NCBI RefSeq assembly: GCF_023614235.1
Contig: NZ_CP094264.1
Coordinates: 3,038,001-3,102,000 of the forward strand
Reading direction: 5' to 3'
Origin: Streptomyces sp. MRC013
GTDB lineage: Bacteria; Actinomycetota; Actinomycetes; Streptomycetales; Streptomycetaceae
Length of the DNA: 64,000 bases
Shown: positions 16,053 to 25,228 of the stretch, one piece after another
Position numbering within the stretch: the stretch's first letter is position 1
Layout of the letters: the number at the start of each line of letters is the position of its first letter
Translations under genes and position numbers: made by a program
The notes under the pieces: model-generated
The model's database searches: none
Told to the model about the DNA's origin: nothing
The model's input: only the letters and a program-made list of their open reading frames with translations

Positions 16053-18089
16053 TCAGCCGAGCTGCTCCGGGAGCGGGGCGGAGTGCAGGACGCTCAGGCC
16101 CGACACGGCGCGGGTCAGCGCCACGTACAGGCGGCGCAGGCCCGTGCGGTCGTCCGGCTCCGCGGCCACCACCGCCGCCGGCTCGTCGAGGACCACGTAG
16201 TCGTACTCCAGGCCCTTCGCCAGGGACGCCGGCACCAGCGTCAGCCGCACGTCCGGCGTCGTCTCGTCACCCGGCGACAGGAACGGCACCCCGGCCTCCC
16301 GCAGCGCCCCCGCCAGGGCCGCGACGCGCGGGTCGGCGGCGATCAGGCCGGTGGAACCCTCCTCGCGGAGGAACGCCGCGCAGGCGGCGACGGCCTCCGC
16401 GTCCCGCCGGCCGGCCTCTACCGCCCGCACCTCCAGCGACCCCCGGTTCTCCCGCACCGACCGGACCGCCGCCAGGCCCGGCGCGATGTGCGGGAGCAGG
16501 CGCGACGCGTACGCGATCACGTCGCCCGGCACGCGGAAGCCGGCCGTCAGCTCCTCCACCACCGCGTCCGGCTTGCCCAGGTGCGCCAGGGCCTCCGCCC
16601 AGCTCCGCGTCGCCCACGGCGTGGTGCCCTGCGCCAGGTCGCCCAGGACCGTCGCCGAGCCGGTCGAGCAGCGCCGCCCCACCGCCCGGTACTGCATGGG
16701 CGACAGGTCCTGCGCCTCGTCCAGCACCACGTGGCCCAGCGAGGGGGTGCGGGCCACCAGGTCCGCCGCCTCGTCGACCAGGACCGCGTCGGCGGGCGAC
16801 CACCGCGCGGACTTGACGCTCCTGGGAGGCTTCGCCCACAGGATCGCCTTCTGCTCGTCCTCGTCCAGGACGCCGTGCGCGTGCTCGGCGAGGAACTCCG
16901 GGTCCGACAGCAGCCGCAGCACCAGCTTCGACGGGTCGACCGGCGGCCAGATCGCCTTGACGGCGGCCTTCACCGCCGCGTTCCGCGCCACCTGCTCCTG
17001 CACCCGGTCGTCCGGCGCCTCCCCGGCGGCCTCCATCCGCACCAGCACCGCGTGCGCGATGCGCTGCGGCAGCGCCTCGCGCGCCGCGCCGTACCGCATG
17101 TCGCGCGCCAGCAGTTCCACGACGATCTCCTCCACCTCGTACGCGGGGATCCGCCACCGCCGCGACCCGCGCACCACCACGACGGGCTCCGTCGGCGGCG
17201 TCACGTGCGACCGCAGCGCCCGGCGCAGCACCTCGGCCATCCGCGCGTCGCCCTTCACCGCGGCCGCCGCCGGGTCGTCGGCGCCCCGCACCTCGACGTG
17301 CGCGCCGACCAGGTCGTCGACGGTGGCCTGCCGCACCTCCAGCTCGCCGAGGGCGGGCAGCACCTGCTCGATGTACCGGAGGAACGACCGGTTCGGCCCG
17401 ACCACCAGCGTGCCGGTGCGGGCCAGCCGCTCCCGGTGCGCGTACAGCAGGTACGCCACCCGGTGCAGGCCCACCGCTGTCTTGCCGGTCCCGGGCCCGC
17501 CCTGCACGCACACCGTCCCCGACAGGCCGCCGCGGACGATCTCGTCCTGCTCGGGCTGGATCGTCGCCACGATGTCCCGCATGGGCCCGACGCGCGGCCG
17601 TTCGATCTCCCGCTGGAGCAGGCGGCTGACCGTCTCCGTCTCCGCCTCGGCCGGGTCGGTGAGGTGCTCGTCCTCGTACGCGGTGAGGTCGCCGCCCGTG
17701 TAGCCGAAGCGGCGCCGCAGCCGCACGTCCTGCGGGTCGCGCCGGGACGCCCGGTAGAACGGCTGCGACACGGGGGCGCGCCAGTCGATCACCATCGGGT
17801 CGCCGTGGCCGTCGTGGACGTGCCGCCGCCCGATGTAGAACCGCTGGCCCTCCTGCACGGTGGGCAGGTAGTCGAGCCGCCCGAAGAACAGGGGGGTGTG
17901 GGCGAGGTCGGCGAGCGCCTTGACGCGCTCCTCGATCTGCCGCTCCAGGACGGCGGCGTTGACCCAGTTGGCGGTGACGTCGCGGATGTCCAGCGCCTCG
18001 ACGTCCTCCCGCATGGCCCGCAGCGCGGCGCGGGACGCGGCGAGGTGGGCCCGCTCGCGGTCGAGGGGGTCCGGGGTGGTTTCGGGCAT
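16053..18089 (-). CDS. helR: HelR/HelD-type RNA polymerase-associated UvrD-like helicase
   Basis: The protein has 678 residues. An N-terminal antiparallel coiled-coil (RERAHLAASRAALRAMREDVEAL) precedes a UvrD-like NTPase: Walker A GGPGTGKTAVGLHRVAYLL, VVGPNRSFLRYI, DEAQDLSPMQY as Walker B, GDLAQGTTPW, and the C-terminal motifs AKGLEYDYVVLDEP and RRLYVALTRAVSGL. This is the HelD family, which binds RNA polymerase and removes it from DNA. The HelR branch of streptomycetes also displaces rifamycins and gives rifampicin tolerance. I see no clear rifamycin-associated element upstream, so the HelR rather than general HelD assignment is tentative. Confidence 0.78.
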   Translation of the reverse strand: MPETTPDPLDRERAHLAASRAALRAMREDVEALDIRDVTANWVNAAVLERQIEERVKALADLAHTPLFFGRLDYLPTVQEGQRFYIGRRHVHDGHGDPMVIDWRAPVSQPFYRASRRDPQDVRLRRRFGYTGGDLTAYEDEHLTDPAEAETETVSRLLQREIERPRVGPMRDIVATIQPEQDEIVRGGLSGTVCVQGGPGTGKTAVGLHRVAYLLYAHRERLARTGTLVVGPNRSFLRYIEQVLPALGELEVRQATVDDLVGAHVEVRGADDPAAAAVKGDARMAEVLRRALRSHVTPPTEPVVVVRGSRRWRIPAYEVEEIVVELLARDMRYGAAREALPQRIAHAVLVRMEAAGEAPDDRVQEQVARNAAVKAAVKAIWPPVDPSKLVLRLLSDPEFLAEHAHGVLDEDEQKAILWAKPPRSVKSARWSPADAVLVDEAADLVARTPSLGHVVLDEAQDLSPMQYRAVGRRCSTGSATVLGDLAQGTTPWATRSWAEALAHLGKPDAVVEELTAGFRVPGDVIAYASRLLPHIAPGLAAVRSVRENRGSLEVRAVEAGRRDAEAVAACAAFLREEGSTGLIAADPRVAALAGALREAGVPFLSPGDETTPDVRLTLVPASLAKGLEYDYVVLDEPAAVVAAEPDDRTGLRRLYVALTRAVSGLSVLHSAPLPEQLG

Positions 18090-18641
18090 GGCGGTGCCTC
18101 CGGCGCAGGTGCGGAACGGGTCGATGACGGCCGTCCGGTTTCCGACCGGAGGGCGGCGCTCCCGACGGGGAGGCGGGCGAGCGGGAGATTGTAGTGAGGG
18201 TGAGGGGATGGGCGCGAACGGTTTTCCGGAAGGGGCCGGGTGTTCGGACGCCCTGCCCCTTCCGCAATCTCCCCGGACGGAGGGGCCGCCACGCCGCGCC
18301 CCCGGTCACCGCCGTCCTCCCGAGTACCCGAACCCGCACCGCACCGCCGGTCGGAGACGGGGGCGGACGGTCAGAGCGGTGGCGGGTGCTCCACGGAGCG
18401 GTGGAGGTGCCGACGCCCGGCAGTGCTCCGAAGGCCGAGCGCTGTTCGCCGTCCCGGCGGCGCTGGACCGACCCCAGTCCACGGCGTCCCGCACCCGGAC
18501 CGGCACGCGTCAGCCGCCACTCCTTGTTCGAGGTCGTACGACCCGTAGGGGAACCCGTATGCCCGGAGTCGTATGCGGGCGGGGTGCGGGTTCAGTCCGC
18601 CGGGCGATGTCCCCCGATGGCCTGGAACCCACCATGGAGAC
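18090..18641. other. Intergenic region, no gene seen
   Basis: These 552 bp lie between the divergent helicase and small membrane protein genes. I see no convincing ORF. A large inverted repeat is at 18228-18263 and a near-duplicated CGTATG/CGTACGACC stretch at 18535-18585, the latter possibly part of the promoter of the 18642 gene. Confidence 0.6.
18228..18263. promoter_or_regulatory. 13-bp inverted repeat upstream of the helicase gene
   Basis: GGAAGGGGCCGGG (18228-18240) and CCCTGCCCCTTCC (18251-18263) pair with one mismatch around TGTTCGGACG, itself a partial palindrome. It lies about 140 bp upstream of the helR-like start. It could be a terminator-like hairpin, an attenuator in the leader or an operator. 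Confidence 0.4.
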
Positions 18642-18830
18642 ATGAGTGCAACGACCTTCACCTCCACGGCCGGTGCGTCCCGCACCCCGCAGGCGCCCGG
18701 TGCCGCGACGCGCCCCGCCTCCCGGCTCGGCGGCGCGCTGCGCGCGGTACGGGTCTTCGCGACCGCGGCGTTCGGCGTCGTGGTCCTCGGCGACTACGAC
18801 GCGGACGCGGCGGGCGTTCGGCGCCACTGA
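18642..18830 (+). CDS. Small hypothetical protein
   Basis: The 62-residue product has a Thr/Ala/Pro-rich N-terminus and one hydrophobic stretch (residues about 35-49, VRVFATAAFGVVVLG), then an acidic end (DYDADAAGVRRH). It resembles short streptomycete proteins of the RLGGALRA...VVLGEYD type often encoded near DUF397/XRE modules. Function is unknown. GGAG lies just before the ATG at 18642. Confidence 0.58.
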   Translation: MSATTFTSTAGASRTPQAPGAATRPASRLGGALRAVRVFATAAFGVVVLGDYDADAAGVRRH

Positions 18831-18958
18831 CCCGACGGGCGCCGACCGCCTGGAGGGACGCCCTAGAGGGCGGCTGGCCCGGGACCCGCTCACACCCAGG
18901 TGTGGAGAGGCGCCCCACTCGGCCGGGACCGGGCGGGGCGCCTCGCTCGGGCCGTGGC

Positions 18959-19171
18959 TCAGCCGTGCAGCCTGGCGAGTTCCACCAAGCCGGTGAAGGC
19001 GTGACGGCCGAGGGTCAGCCGGGGGCCGTCGGGGTTCTTGCTGTCGCGGACCAGGAACTCACCCGTCGCGCGCGCGTGGCCGGGCGCCCATTCGAGGCAC
19101 TGGCCCCCGTCGCCGCCGCTGTAGGTGCTCTTGACCCATTGCAGGGGCTGAGGGGTGGACGTGCTGTTCAT
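18959..19171 (-). CDS. DUF397 domain-containing protein
   Basis: The 70-residue protein has the DUF397 signature WVKSTYSGGDGGQCLEWAP and then FLVRDSKNPDGPRLTL. DUF397 proteins are small partners of XRE/DUF5753 regulators in streptomycetes; WhiJ-like and BldB-like systems use such pairs in developmental control. The start (19171) overlaps the stop of the upstream XRE gene by 4 bp, so the two are translationally coupled. Confidence 0.92.
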   Translation of the reverse strand: MNSTSTPQPLQWVKSTYSGGDGGQCLEWAPGHARATGEFLVRDSKNPDGPRLTLGRHAFTGLVELARLHG

Positions 19172-19998
19172 GTGGCGTGGTCCTCCGTGATCTGGCGAAG
19201 CAGGGTCAGCGACGCGTCCTCCGACAGCGCCGCCATGCGGAGCCGGTCGAACATACCGACGGCTCTCGTGACCACGCTAGAGGTGTCGTCCACCTGACCA
19301 CCATGTGTGGCGCTCTCGGTGTAGACGGCATGGGGCGTCCCGCCCGACGAGAGCAGCGTGAACGGCAGATGACTGGGAGCCGCACCAGCCGAGTACGGCA
19401 GCACCTGGACCGTGATGTGCGGTGACGTCATATGCGCGGCCAGGTGTTCCAACTGTCCGACCATGACGGCCGGGCCACCGACGCGGGTGCGTAGAACCGC
19501 CTCATGGACTACGACCCATAGGAGCGGGGGTTCCTGGCGGTCCATGACCGCTTGACGTCGCATGCGTAGTTCCACGCGTTCTTTGAGGACGTCCTCCGGC
19601 TCACGAGGGTGAGCGGCACGGAAGACCGCCGTGGCGTACTCCTGCGTCTGCAACAACCCCATGAGGAACGTGCACGAGTAGTCCGTGATGCCACTCGCGG
19701 ACTCCTCCAGGGTGATGTACGGCACGAACCACTCCGGGTGCCCCTGCTTGCTCAGTCTGGCCCGGAGGCGCGCGTACACGCCCGGTGTCCCCGCCACCCG
19801 GTCCATGGCCTCCGCGAAGGCCGCGGAGGCGAGCACGGCGCCGTTCTCCACCTTGCTGACCTGTGCCTGCCGGTAGTGCAGCCGGTCCGCGAACTTCTCC
19901 TGGGAGAGCCCGAGGGCCTCCCGCAGCGCCCTGGTCTCCTCGCCGAAGTACGCGGCGCCGTTCGCGGGTCCCCGGGCCTGGTCGGCGGCTTCGCTCAC
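19168..19998 (-). CDS. XRE-family regulator with DUF5753 domain
   Basis: The protein has 276 residues. Residues about 14-70 are a helix-turn-helix of the XRE type (LREALGLSQEKFADRLHYRQAQVSKVENG). The remainder is the DUF5753 domain (MGLLQTQEYATAVFRAA, RMRRQAVMDRQEPPLLWVVVHEAVL, ITVQVLPYSAG). The GTG at 19998 is chosen because GGGAG lies eight bases upstream; an ATG 12 codons earlier (20034) is possible but lacks a ribosome site. The adjacent DUF397 gene is its likely partner or target of interaction. It probably autoregulates from the divergent promoter region 19999-20136. Confidence 0.9.
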   Translation of the reverse strand: MSEAADQARGPANGAAYFGEETRALREALGLSQEKFADRLHYRQAQVSKVENGAVLASAAFAEAMDRVAGTPGVYARLRARLSKQGHPEWFVPYITLEESASGITDYSCTFLMGLLQTQEYATAVFRAAHPREPEDVLKERVELRMRRQAVMDRQEPPLLWVVVHEAVLRTRVGGPAVMVGQLEHLAAHMTSPHITVQVLPYSAGAAPSHLPFTLLSSGGTPHAVYTESATHGGQVDDTSSVVTRAVGMFDRLRMAALSEDASLTLLRQITEDHAT

Positions 19999-20136
19999 CT
20001 GTTCAACTCCCTCGCATTCCAGCTGCGTTGGCATGGCTCCAGACCTGGCGAGCGTATGCACTCGCCCGTCATCGTGTGAGCGGAAGGTCACGCGGAGCAC
20101 GCGGACGAGCGACCAACGGTGTACGGAGCGGCAGGC

Positions 20137-20379
20137 ATGGCGAGGACGGGCCGACAGCGGCGAACGGACGACAGGGTGCGGGAGGCCGAGCGGGCGTGCG
20201 GGGAGCTGGGCGAGGCGCTGGAGGCGGCCGGGGTGCGCCTGCCGTCCCTCGGGCTGGACCCCGTCTCGTGCGCGGGTTCCGCCCCGCTCGGGCTGATCGA
20301 GCTGGGGCGCTGCAACGTGGAGACGGCCCGCGCGCTCGCCGCCGCGCTCCGGTCGCGGACGGCAGGAGGCACCTCGTGA
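20137..20379 (+). CDS. Small hypothetical protein divergent from the XRE regulator
   Basis: The product has 80 residues, mostly helical and without a membrane segment. It begins basic (MARTGRQRRTDDR), continues AERACGELGEALEAAGVRLPSLGLD and ends in GRCNVETARALAAALRS. No family is recognised, but genes like this often face XRE/DUF397 modules in streptomycetes. An in-frame GTG at 20119 is an alternative start. Its stop overlaps the next gene by 4 bp. Confidence 0.62.
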   Translation: MARTGRQRRTDDRVREAERACGELGEALEAAGVRLPSLGLDPVSCAGSAPLGLIELGRCNVETARALAAALRSRTAGGTS

Positions 20380-20831
20380 TGTTTACCCCGGCCGTGGAGC
20401 GCCCGTGGCGCGACGCGTGGCCGCTGGCCGCGCGGTCGGGCGACGGGAACCCGTGGACCACGGGAGTGTGCTGGCTGTTCTGCCGCCGCACCGGTGTGGC
20501 CGTGCTGTGGGTGGGATCGGTGACGACGCCGGGCGCGACGGGCGACGTCTACGCGTGCGGCCCGTGCCTCGCCGAGCTGGACCACATGGTCCGCGCCCAG
20601 GCGCACGACCGGGAGAGGGACGGGGAGAGGGACGGGGACCACGGCGACCGGACTGCGCGGGCCGCCGGGCTCACCGTACGCGCGCACGTACCCCCGTCGC
20701 CCCCGTCGCCCCCGCCGTCCCCGCTGCCGTCGCCCTCCGTGAGCAGGTCCGGCACGTGCGAGCACCGGCGGACCGAGCACCGCGTCGGGAAGACGTACTG
20801 CCGTGGCTGCGGACGGCAGCTCTACCTGTGA
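20376..20831 (+). CDS. Hypothetical protein with putative zinc-binding cysteines
   Basis: The protein has about 151 residues. A Trp-rich N-terminal part (ERPWRDAWPLAAR, GVCWLFCRRTGVAVLWVG) is followed by YACGPCLAELDH, a charged repeat (RERDGERDGD), a Pro/Ser linker, and a C-terminal CEHRRTEHRVGKTYCRGCG group that could bind zinc. The GTG at 20376 overlaps the previous stop (GTGA) and GGAGG lies six bases upstream; an ATG one codon later is equally possible. Function is unknown. It forms a two-gene operon divergent from the XRE/DUF397 pair. Confidence 0.62.
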   Translation: MMFTPAVERPWRDAWPLAARSGDGNPWTTGVCWLFCRRTGVAVLWVGSVTTPGATGDVYACGPCLAELDHMVRAQAHDRERDGERDGDHGDRTARAAGLTVRAHVPPSPPSPPPSPLPSPSVSRSGTCEHRRTEHRVGKTYCRGCGRQLYL

Positions 20832-20850
20832 GCACCACCCTCGGGACCTC

Positions 20851-20874
20851 GCCCCGGCCGGATCGTTCCGGGGC
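20851..20874. terminator. Short hairpin between convergent genes
   Basis: GCCCCGG (20851-20857) and CCGGGGC (20868-20874) flank a 10-nt loop. It is placed between the Cys-rich gene stop and the convergent XPB helicase stop. Confidence 0.45.
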
Positions 20875-20878
20875 GGGC

Positions 20879-22522
20879 TCACGCCCCGTTCAGCAGTTCG
20901 CCCGCGTCCATGATCCGGTACGCGTAGCCCTGCTCCGCCAGGAACCGCTGCCGGTGCGCGGCGAAGTCCTGGTCGATCGTGTCGCGTGCGACCACGGAGT
21001 AGAAGTGCGCCTGGTGGCCGTCGGACTTGGGCCGCAGCACCCGCCCCAGCCGCTGCGCCTCCTCCTGGCGGGACCCGAACGTCCCCGACACCTGGATCGC
21101 GACCGTCGCCTCCGGCAGGTCGATGGAGAAGTTCGCGACCTTCGAGACGACCAGCACGCCGATCTCCCCGTTCCGGAACGCCTCGAACAGCTTCTCCCGC
21201 TGCGCGTTCGGCGTCTCGCCCTTGATGACGGGTGCCCCGAGGTGCTCGCCGAGCTCGTCCAGCTGGTCGATGTACTGCCCGATGACGAGGATCTGCTGCC
21301 CCGCGAACTTCCGGACGATCGCCTCGGTCACCCGCCGCTTCGTGTCCGTCGTCGCGCAGAACCGGTACTTCTCCTCCGCCTCCGCCGTGGCGTACGCGAG
21401 CCGTTCCGACTCGGTCAGGTCGACGCGGACCTCCACGCAGTCGGCGGGCGCGATGTACCCCTGCGCCTCGATCTCCTTCCACGGGGCGTCGAACCGCTTC
21501 GGCCCGATGAGGGAGAACACGTCCGACTCGCGGCCGTCCTCCCGCACCAGCGTCGCCGTCAGGCCGAGGCGCCGCCGGGCCTGGAGGTCGGCGGTGAACT
21601 TGAACACCGGCGCGGGCAGCAGGTGCACCTCGTCGTAGACGATGAGGCCCCAGTCCCGGGAGTCGAACAGCTCCAGGTGCGGGTAGACGCCCTTCCGCCT
21701 GGTCGTCAGCACCTGGTACGTGGCGATGGTCACCGGGCGGATCTCCTTGCGGGTTCCGCTGTACTCGCCGATCTCGTCCTCGGTGAGCGAGGTCCGCTTC
21801 ACCAGTTCGTGCTTCCACTGCCGGGCGGAGACGGTGTTGGTGACGAGGATCAGCGTCGTCGCCTTCGCCATCGCCATGGCGCCCGCGCCGACCAGCGTCT
21901 TGCCCGCGCCGCACGGCAGCACCACGACGCCCGAACCGCCGTGCCAGAACCCCTCGACGGCCTGCCGCTGGTACGGGCGCAGCGCCCAGCCCGACTCGTC
22001 CAGGTCGATGCGGTGCGCCTCGCCGTCCACGTACCCGGCGAGGTCCTCGGCGGGCCAGCCCAGCTTCAGGAGGGTCTGCTTGATCTGGCCGCGCTCGGAG
22101 GGGTGGACGGCGACCGTGTCCGGGTCGATGCGCTCCCCGACCAGCGGCTTGATCCGCTTCGACCGCAGCACCTCCTCCAGGACGGGCCGGTCGGTGGTGG
22201 CGAGGACCAGGCCGTGCACGGGGTGCTTGTGGAGGGTGAGCCGCCCGTACCGGGCCATCGTCTCGGCCACGTCGACGAGCAGCGCGTGCGGCACCGGGTA
22301 CCGGGAGAACTCGACCAGCGCGTCGACGACCTGCTCCGCGTCGTGCCCGGCGGCCCGTGCGTTCCACAGGCCGAGCGGGGTCACGCGGTAGGTGTGGATG
22401 TGCTCGGGCGCCCGCTCCAGCTCCGCGAAGGGCGCGACGGCGCGGCGGCAGGCGTCGGCCCGCTCGTGGTCGACCTCGAGCAGGAGCGTCTTGTCGCTCT
22501 GAACGATCAGCGGTCCGTGCAC
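20879..22522 (-). CDS. XPB-family DNA repair helicase
   Basis: This 547-residue SF2 helicase is of the bacterial XPB type. The N-terminal part (residues about 1-170) is the XPB damage-recognition-like domain (LLLEVDHERADACRRAVAPF ... RYGRLTLHKHPVHGLVLAT). The helicase core has LRPYQRQAVEGF (Q motif), LPCGAGKTLVGAGAM (Walker A), YDEVHLLPA (DEVH box), LGLTATLVREDGRE (motif III with the RED motif), and QRLGRVLRPKSDGHQA (motif VI). XPB unwinds or translocates on dsDNA in repair. The GTG at 22522 is the start. The helicase-associated gene follows upstream on the same strand, the usual actinobacterial pairing. Confidence 0.93.
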   Translation of the reverse strand: MHGPLIVQSDKTLLLEVDHERADACRRAVAPFAELERAPEHIHTYRVTPLGLWNARAAGHDAEQVVDALVEFSRYPVPHALLVDVAETMARYGRLTLHKHPVHGLVLATTDRPVLEEVLRSKRIKPLVGERIDPDTVAVHPSERGQIKQTLLKLGWPAEDLAGYVDGEAHRIDLDESGWALRPYQRQAVEGFWHGGSGVVVLPCGAGKTLVGAGAMAMAKATTLILVTNTVSARQWKHELVKRTSLTEDEIGEYSGTRKEIRPVTIATYQVLTTRRKGVYPHLELFDSRDWGLIVYDEVHLLPAPVFKFTADLQARRRLGLTATLVREDGRESDVFSLIGPKRFDAPWKEIEAQGYIAPADCVEVRVDLTESERLAYATAEAEEKYRFCATTDTKRRVTEAIVRKFAGQQILVIGQYIDQLDELGEHLGAPVIKGETPNAQREKLFEAFRNGEIGVLVVSKVANFSIDLPEATVAIQVSGTFGSRQEEAQRLGRVLRPKSDGHQAHFYSVVARDTIDQDFAAHRQRFLAEQGYAYRIMDAGELLNGA

Positions 22523-22636
22523 GCCTCACCCTTTCCGTACGGCCTCGGGACGCGGCCAGCTCTCCAGTCTGCCGCATCGCTCCCGGAAGGGATGCCGCTC
22601 AGGGGCGGGGAGCGCGGGGGCCCCGGGCGCGGCCGG

Positions 22637-25144
22637 TCACTCCTCCGCCAGCTCCGCGACGCCCGTGATGCGGTGCAGGGGGAAGGTGCGCACCCCGTCG
22701 GCCGTGTGGTCGTAGGCGGTGACGTGGCCGCCCTCGACGCGGACCGGTGCGATGACGTGCTGGCTGGCGGCGCCGTCGGCGTTGACGTAGCCGATCCAGA
22801 CCGCCGAGCCGGTCAGCGCGGCGGCCTGGACGGTGGCCAGGGTCTCGGCGGGGGAGGTGCGCGGCGGGGGGCCGCCGGCGCGGGCGTCCGCCGTCCCCGG
22901 CTCCTTGCGGGGGACGGTGGCGGCGAGGTCCCCGGCGCGGATGGCGCGGACGGCCGCTTCGAGCAGGGCGTCGTCGGGTGACGGCGGGCCGTCCGGGACG
23001 GGGACGGGCGGGGTGCGCGGCGGGGTGCGGTGGGCGCGGGCGCGGGTGACCAGCACGTCGCCCCCGGCGGACTCGGCGGCCGGGGCGAACCCCATGGACC
23101 GCAGTCCCTCCAGCAGGGCCGCCGGGTCGGCGCCGGCGGCCAGGACGGTCGGGGCGAGACGGCGCAGGCCCAGGGAGGCAGACCGCCGGTCGGCGAGGAT
23201 CTCCCCGAGGACGGCGTCGTCGTCGCAGCGGACGTACGAGGAGGCGGCGCCCACCCGGAGGTGGCCGTGGCGACGGGCCACGTCGTCGACCAGGTACGCC
23301 AGCGGCTGCGGCACGGGCGTGCGGGAGTGCGCCGCGAGGAAGGCGTGGAGGTCGGCGGCGGTCCGCCCGGCGTCCAGCGCACGGCGCACGGAGGCGGGCG
23401 TGAAGCGGTACACGGTCGCGCCGCCCTTGGACTCGACGTCCGCGAGGACCGCCAGGGCGTCGGCGAGGGGACGGCGCAGCGGACCGGGGGCGACGGCGGT
23501 CAGGTCGGCCTGGAGCAGGACGTGGTCGACCGGTTCGGGCAGCAGCGGCGCCAGCAGCGCGACGGCGGCGTCCTCGCCGACCCCCTCCGCCGGGGCGCGG
23601 TCGTGCGCGGGCTCCGCCGGGGCGCGGCCGTGTGCGGACTCCACCAGGGCGCGGCCGTGTGCGGAGAGGGCGCCCCGGCCGGTGACGCCGAGCAGTTCGG
23701 CCTCGGCGAGCGCCCAGGTGGCGAGGCGGGCGCGCAGGTCGGTGCCGCCGCCGCGCAGGGGCCGCTCCCAGCGCAGCCGGGCCAGCACGGCCTCCGGTTC
23801 CGGTGCGGCGCCCGGCGGCAGCGCGGCGAGCAGTTCCAGTACCCGGCGGCGGACCTCGGGGGCGGCGCCCCGGTCCAGGTCGGGGCCGAGTGCGGACAGG
23901 GTGCGGCCCTTGGCGTCCTGGCCGCCGACCAGGCCCGGTGTGCGGGTGGCGGCGAGCCAGGCGGCGGCGAGGCGGACCCAGCGGCGGGGGGCCGGCAGGT
24001 CGAGCCACTCGTCGTACGCGGGGGTCGGCGCGTACCGCTCTTCGGCGGCGCCGTCCGGGGCGAGCAGCCCGGAGGCGTACAGCAGCTCCAGCCAGAACGC
24101 GGCGACCGGTTCGGTCACGCCGAGGAGGGCGGCGGTCCGCTTCAGGTCGCGGACGGACAGGCCGCCGGCGCGCAGGACGGCGGGCCCGCCCTCGTCCCAC
24201 TGCTTCAGCAGGTCCTCGGCGGTGGCGAGCGCCGTGTACGCCTGGCCGGCCGCCGTGGTGTCCACCACCCGCGGAGGGTGTTCGCGGGCCGCCTCCACGG
24301 CCGGCGGCACCGGTTCCGGCGCGCGGTGCGCCCGCCCGGCCCGCAGGTGCAGCGCCACCTCGCGGGGGAGCGCGACGGTGCGGGCGGTGGTCGGCAGGAG
24401 CAGGCCGCGGTCGCGGAGCCAGCGCACCGGCGGCGTCGGGTTGGCGGTCACCTCGCCGTACGGCGGCCCCCACACGAGCCGGTCCAGTACGCCGAGGGCG
24501 TCCGCCGGGGCCTCGTCGAGGAGGGCGTCCATCCGGGGGCGGTCGGTGAACAGGCCGGTCAGCGCGGCGACCGCCGAGACGGAGTCGTGGGTGGTGGGCA
24601 GTCCCAGGGTCCGGAGGATCTCCTGGAGGCGGCCCGGTGACATCCCGGCGGTGGCCTCGGCGACGGTCGGGCCGAGGCCGGTGGGGGAGGGGTGCCGCGG
24701 GGACGGGGCGAGTACCTCGCGCGCGGTGCGCACCAGCCGGAGCCGGTCGTCGCCGCCCCACACGAGGGCCCGGTCGCGCAGGGCGCCGACGGCGGCCGGC
24801 AGCGCGGCCTCGACGGCCGGGTCGCCGCCGTCGCCGGCCATGAGCCGGAGCAGCACCGGGTACGGCGCCGGGTCGGGCGCCACGGCCAGCGCCTCGGCGG
24901 TCTGGAGGGTGAACCGGTCCAGCCGTTCCAGGGCGCGGACGACGGAGGTCCGGGTGCCGGCCCTGGTCGCGAGCTGGGTCAGGTCGTTCGGTACGGGGAC
25001 GAGCAGGTCGGGCCGGGCGCGCAGCAGCACCGCCAGTCCTCCGTCGCCCCGGGCCCGCAGCGCCTCCGCGAGGGTGCGGGGCGCCGCCGTACCGCCGTGG
25101 TCCTCGGGCACGTGCGCCTCCCACTCGGTCTCGCCGGTCGCCAT
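22637..25144 (-). CDS. Helicase-associated (Helicase_C_3 type) protein with WYL-like end
   Basis: The protein has 835 residues and lacks Walker motifs. The N-terminal two thirds are helical and Leu/Ala/Arg-rich (LAEALRARGDGGLAVLLRARPDL, a typical opening of this family). Residues about 590-700 hold an XPB/Ssl2 N-terminal-like domain (VLLQADLTAVAPGPL, FLAAHSRTPVPQPLAYLVDDVARRHG). The end (VWIGYVNADGAASQHVIAP ... FPLHRITGV) is a WYL-like beta domain. Streptomycetes encode it next to XPB, and it probably cooperates in DNA repair. Tandem copies of HGRA/PAEPAH (about 23585-23665) form an acidic/basic linker repeat. Confidence 0.86.
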   Translation of the reverse strand: MATGETEWEAHVPEDHGGTAAPRTLAEALRARGDGGLAVLLRARPDLLVPVPNDLTQLATRAGTRTSVVRALERLDRFTLQTAEALAVAPDPAPYPVLLRLMAGDGGDPAVEAALPAAVGALRDRALVWGGDDRLRLVRTAREVLAPSPRHPSPTGLGPTVAEATAGMSPGRLQEILRTLGLPTTHDSVSAVAALTGLFTDRPRMDALLDEAPADALGVLDRLVWGPPYGEVTANPTPPVRWLRDRGLLLPTTARTVALPREVALHLRAGRAHRAPEPVPPAVEAAREHPPRVVDTTAAGQAYTALATAEDLLKQWDEGGPAVLRAGGLSVRDLKRTAALLGVTEPVAAFWLELLYASGLLAPDGAAEERYAPTPAYDEWLDLPAPRRWVRLAAAWLAATRTPGLVGGQDAKGRTLSALGPDLDRGAAPEVRRRVLELLAALPPGAAPEPEAVLARLRWERPLRGGGTDLRARLATWALAEAELLGVTGRGALSAHGRALVESAHGRAPAEPAHDRAPAEGVGEDAAVALLAPLLPEPVDHVLLQADLTAVAPGPLRRPLADALAVLADVESKGGATVYRFTPASVRRALDAGRTAADLHAFLAAHSRTPVPQPLAYLVDDVARRHGHLRVGAASSYVRCDDDAVLGEILADRRSASLGLRRLAPTVLAAGADPAALLEGLRSMGFAPAAESAGGDVLVTRARAHRTPPRTPPVPVPDGPPSPDDALLEAAVRAIRAGDLAATVPRKEPGTADARAGGPPPRTSPAETLATVQAAALTGSAVWIGYVNADGAASQHVIAPVRVEGGHVTAYDHTADGVRTFPLHRITGVAELAEE

Positions 25145-25228
25145 CCGCACCACGTTAGCCCCATGCCGCCCGTCCCAGGCGCTAACGTCGGGGCGTCGGC
25201 CAGGTGGCGGGCGGCATGGAGGGGCGCG

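Noticed and set aside
18090..18260. Rifamycin-associated element upstream of the HelR-like gene
   Set aside because: The inverted repeat present does not match what I know of that element, so only an unspecific inverted repeat is reported.
20088..22577. 829-codon ORF in another frame of the XPB helicase
   Set aside because: The XPB frame has all helicase motifs; this one is Arg/Pro/Gly low complexity.
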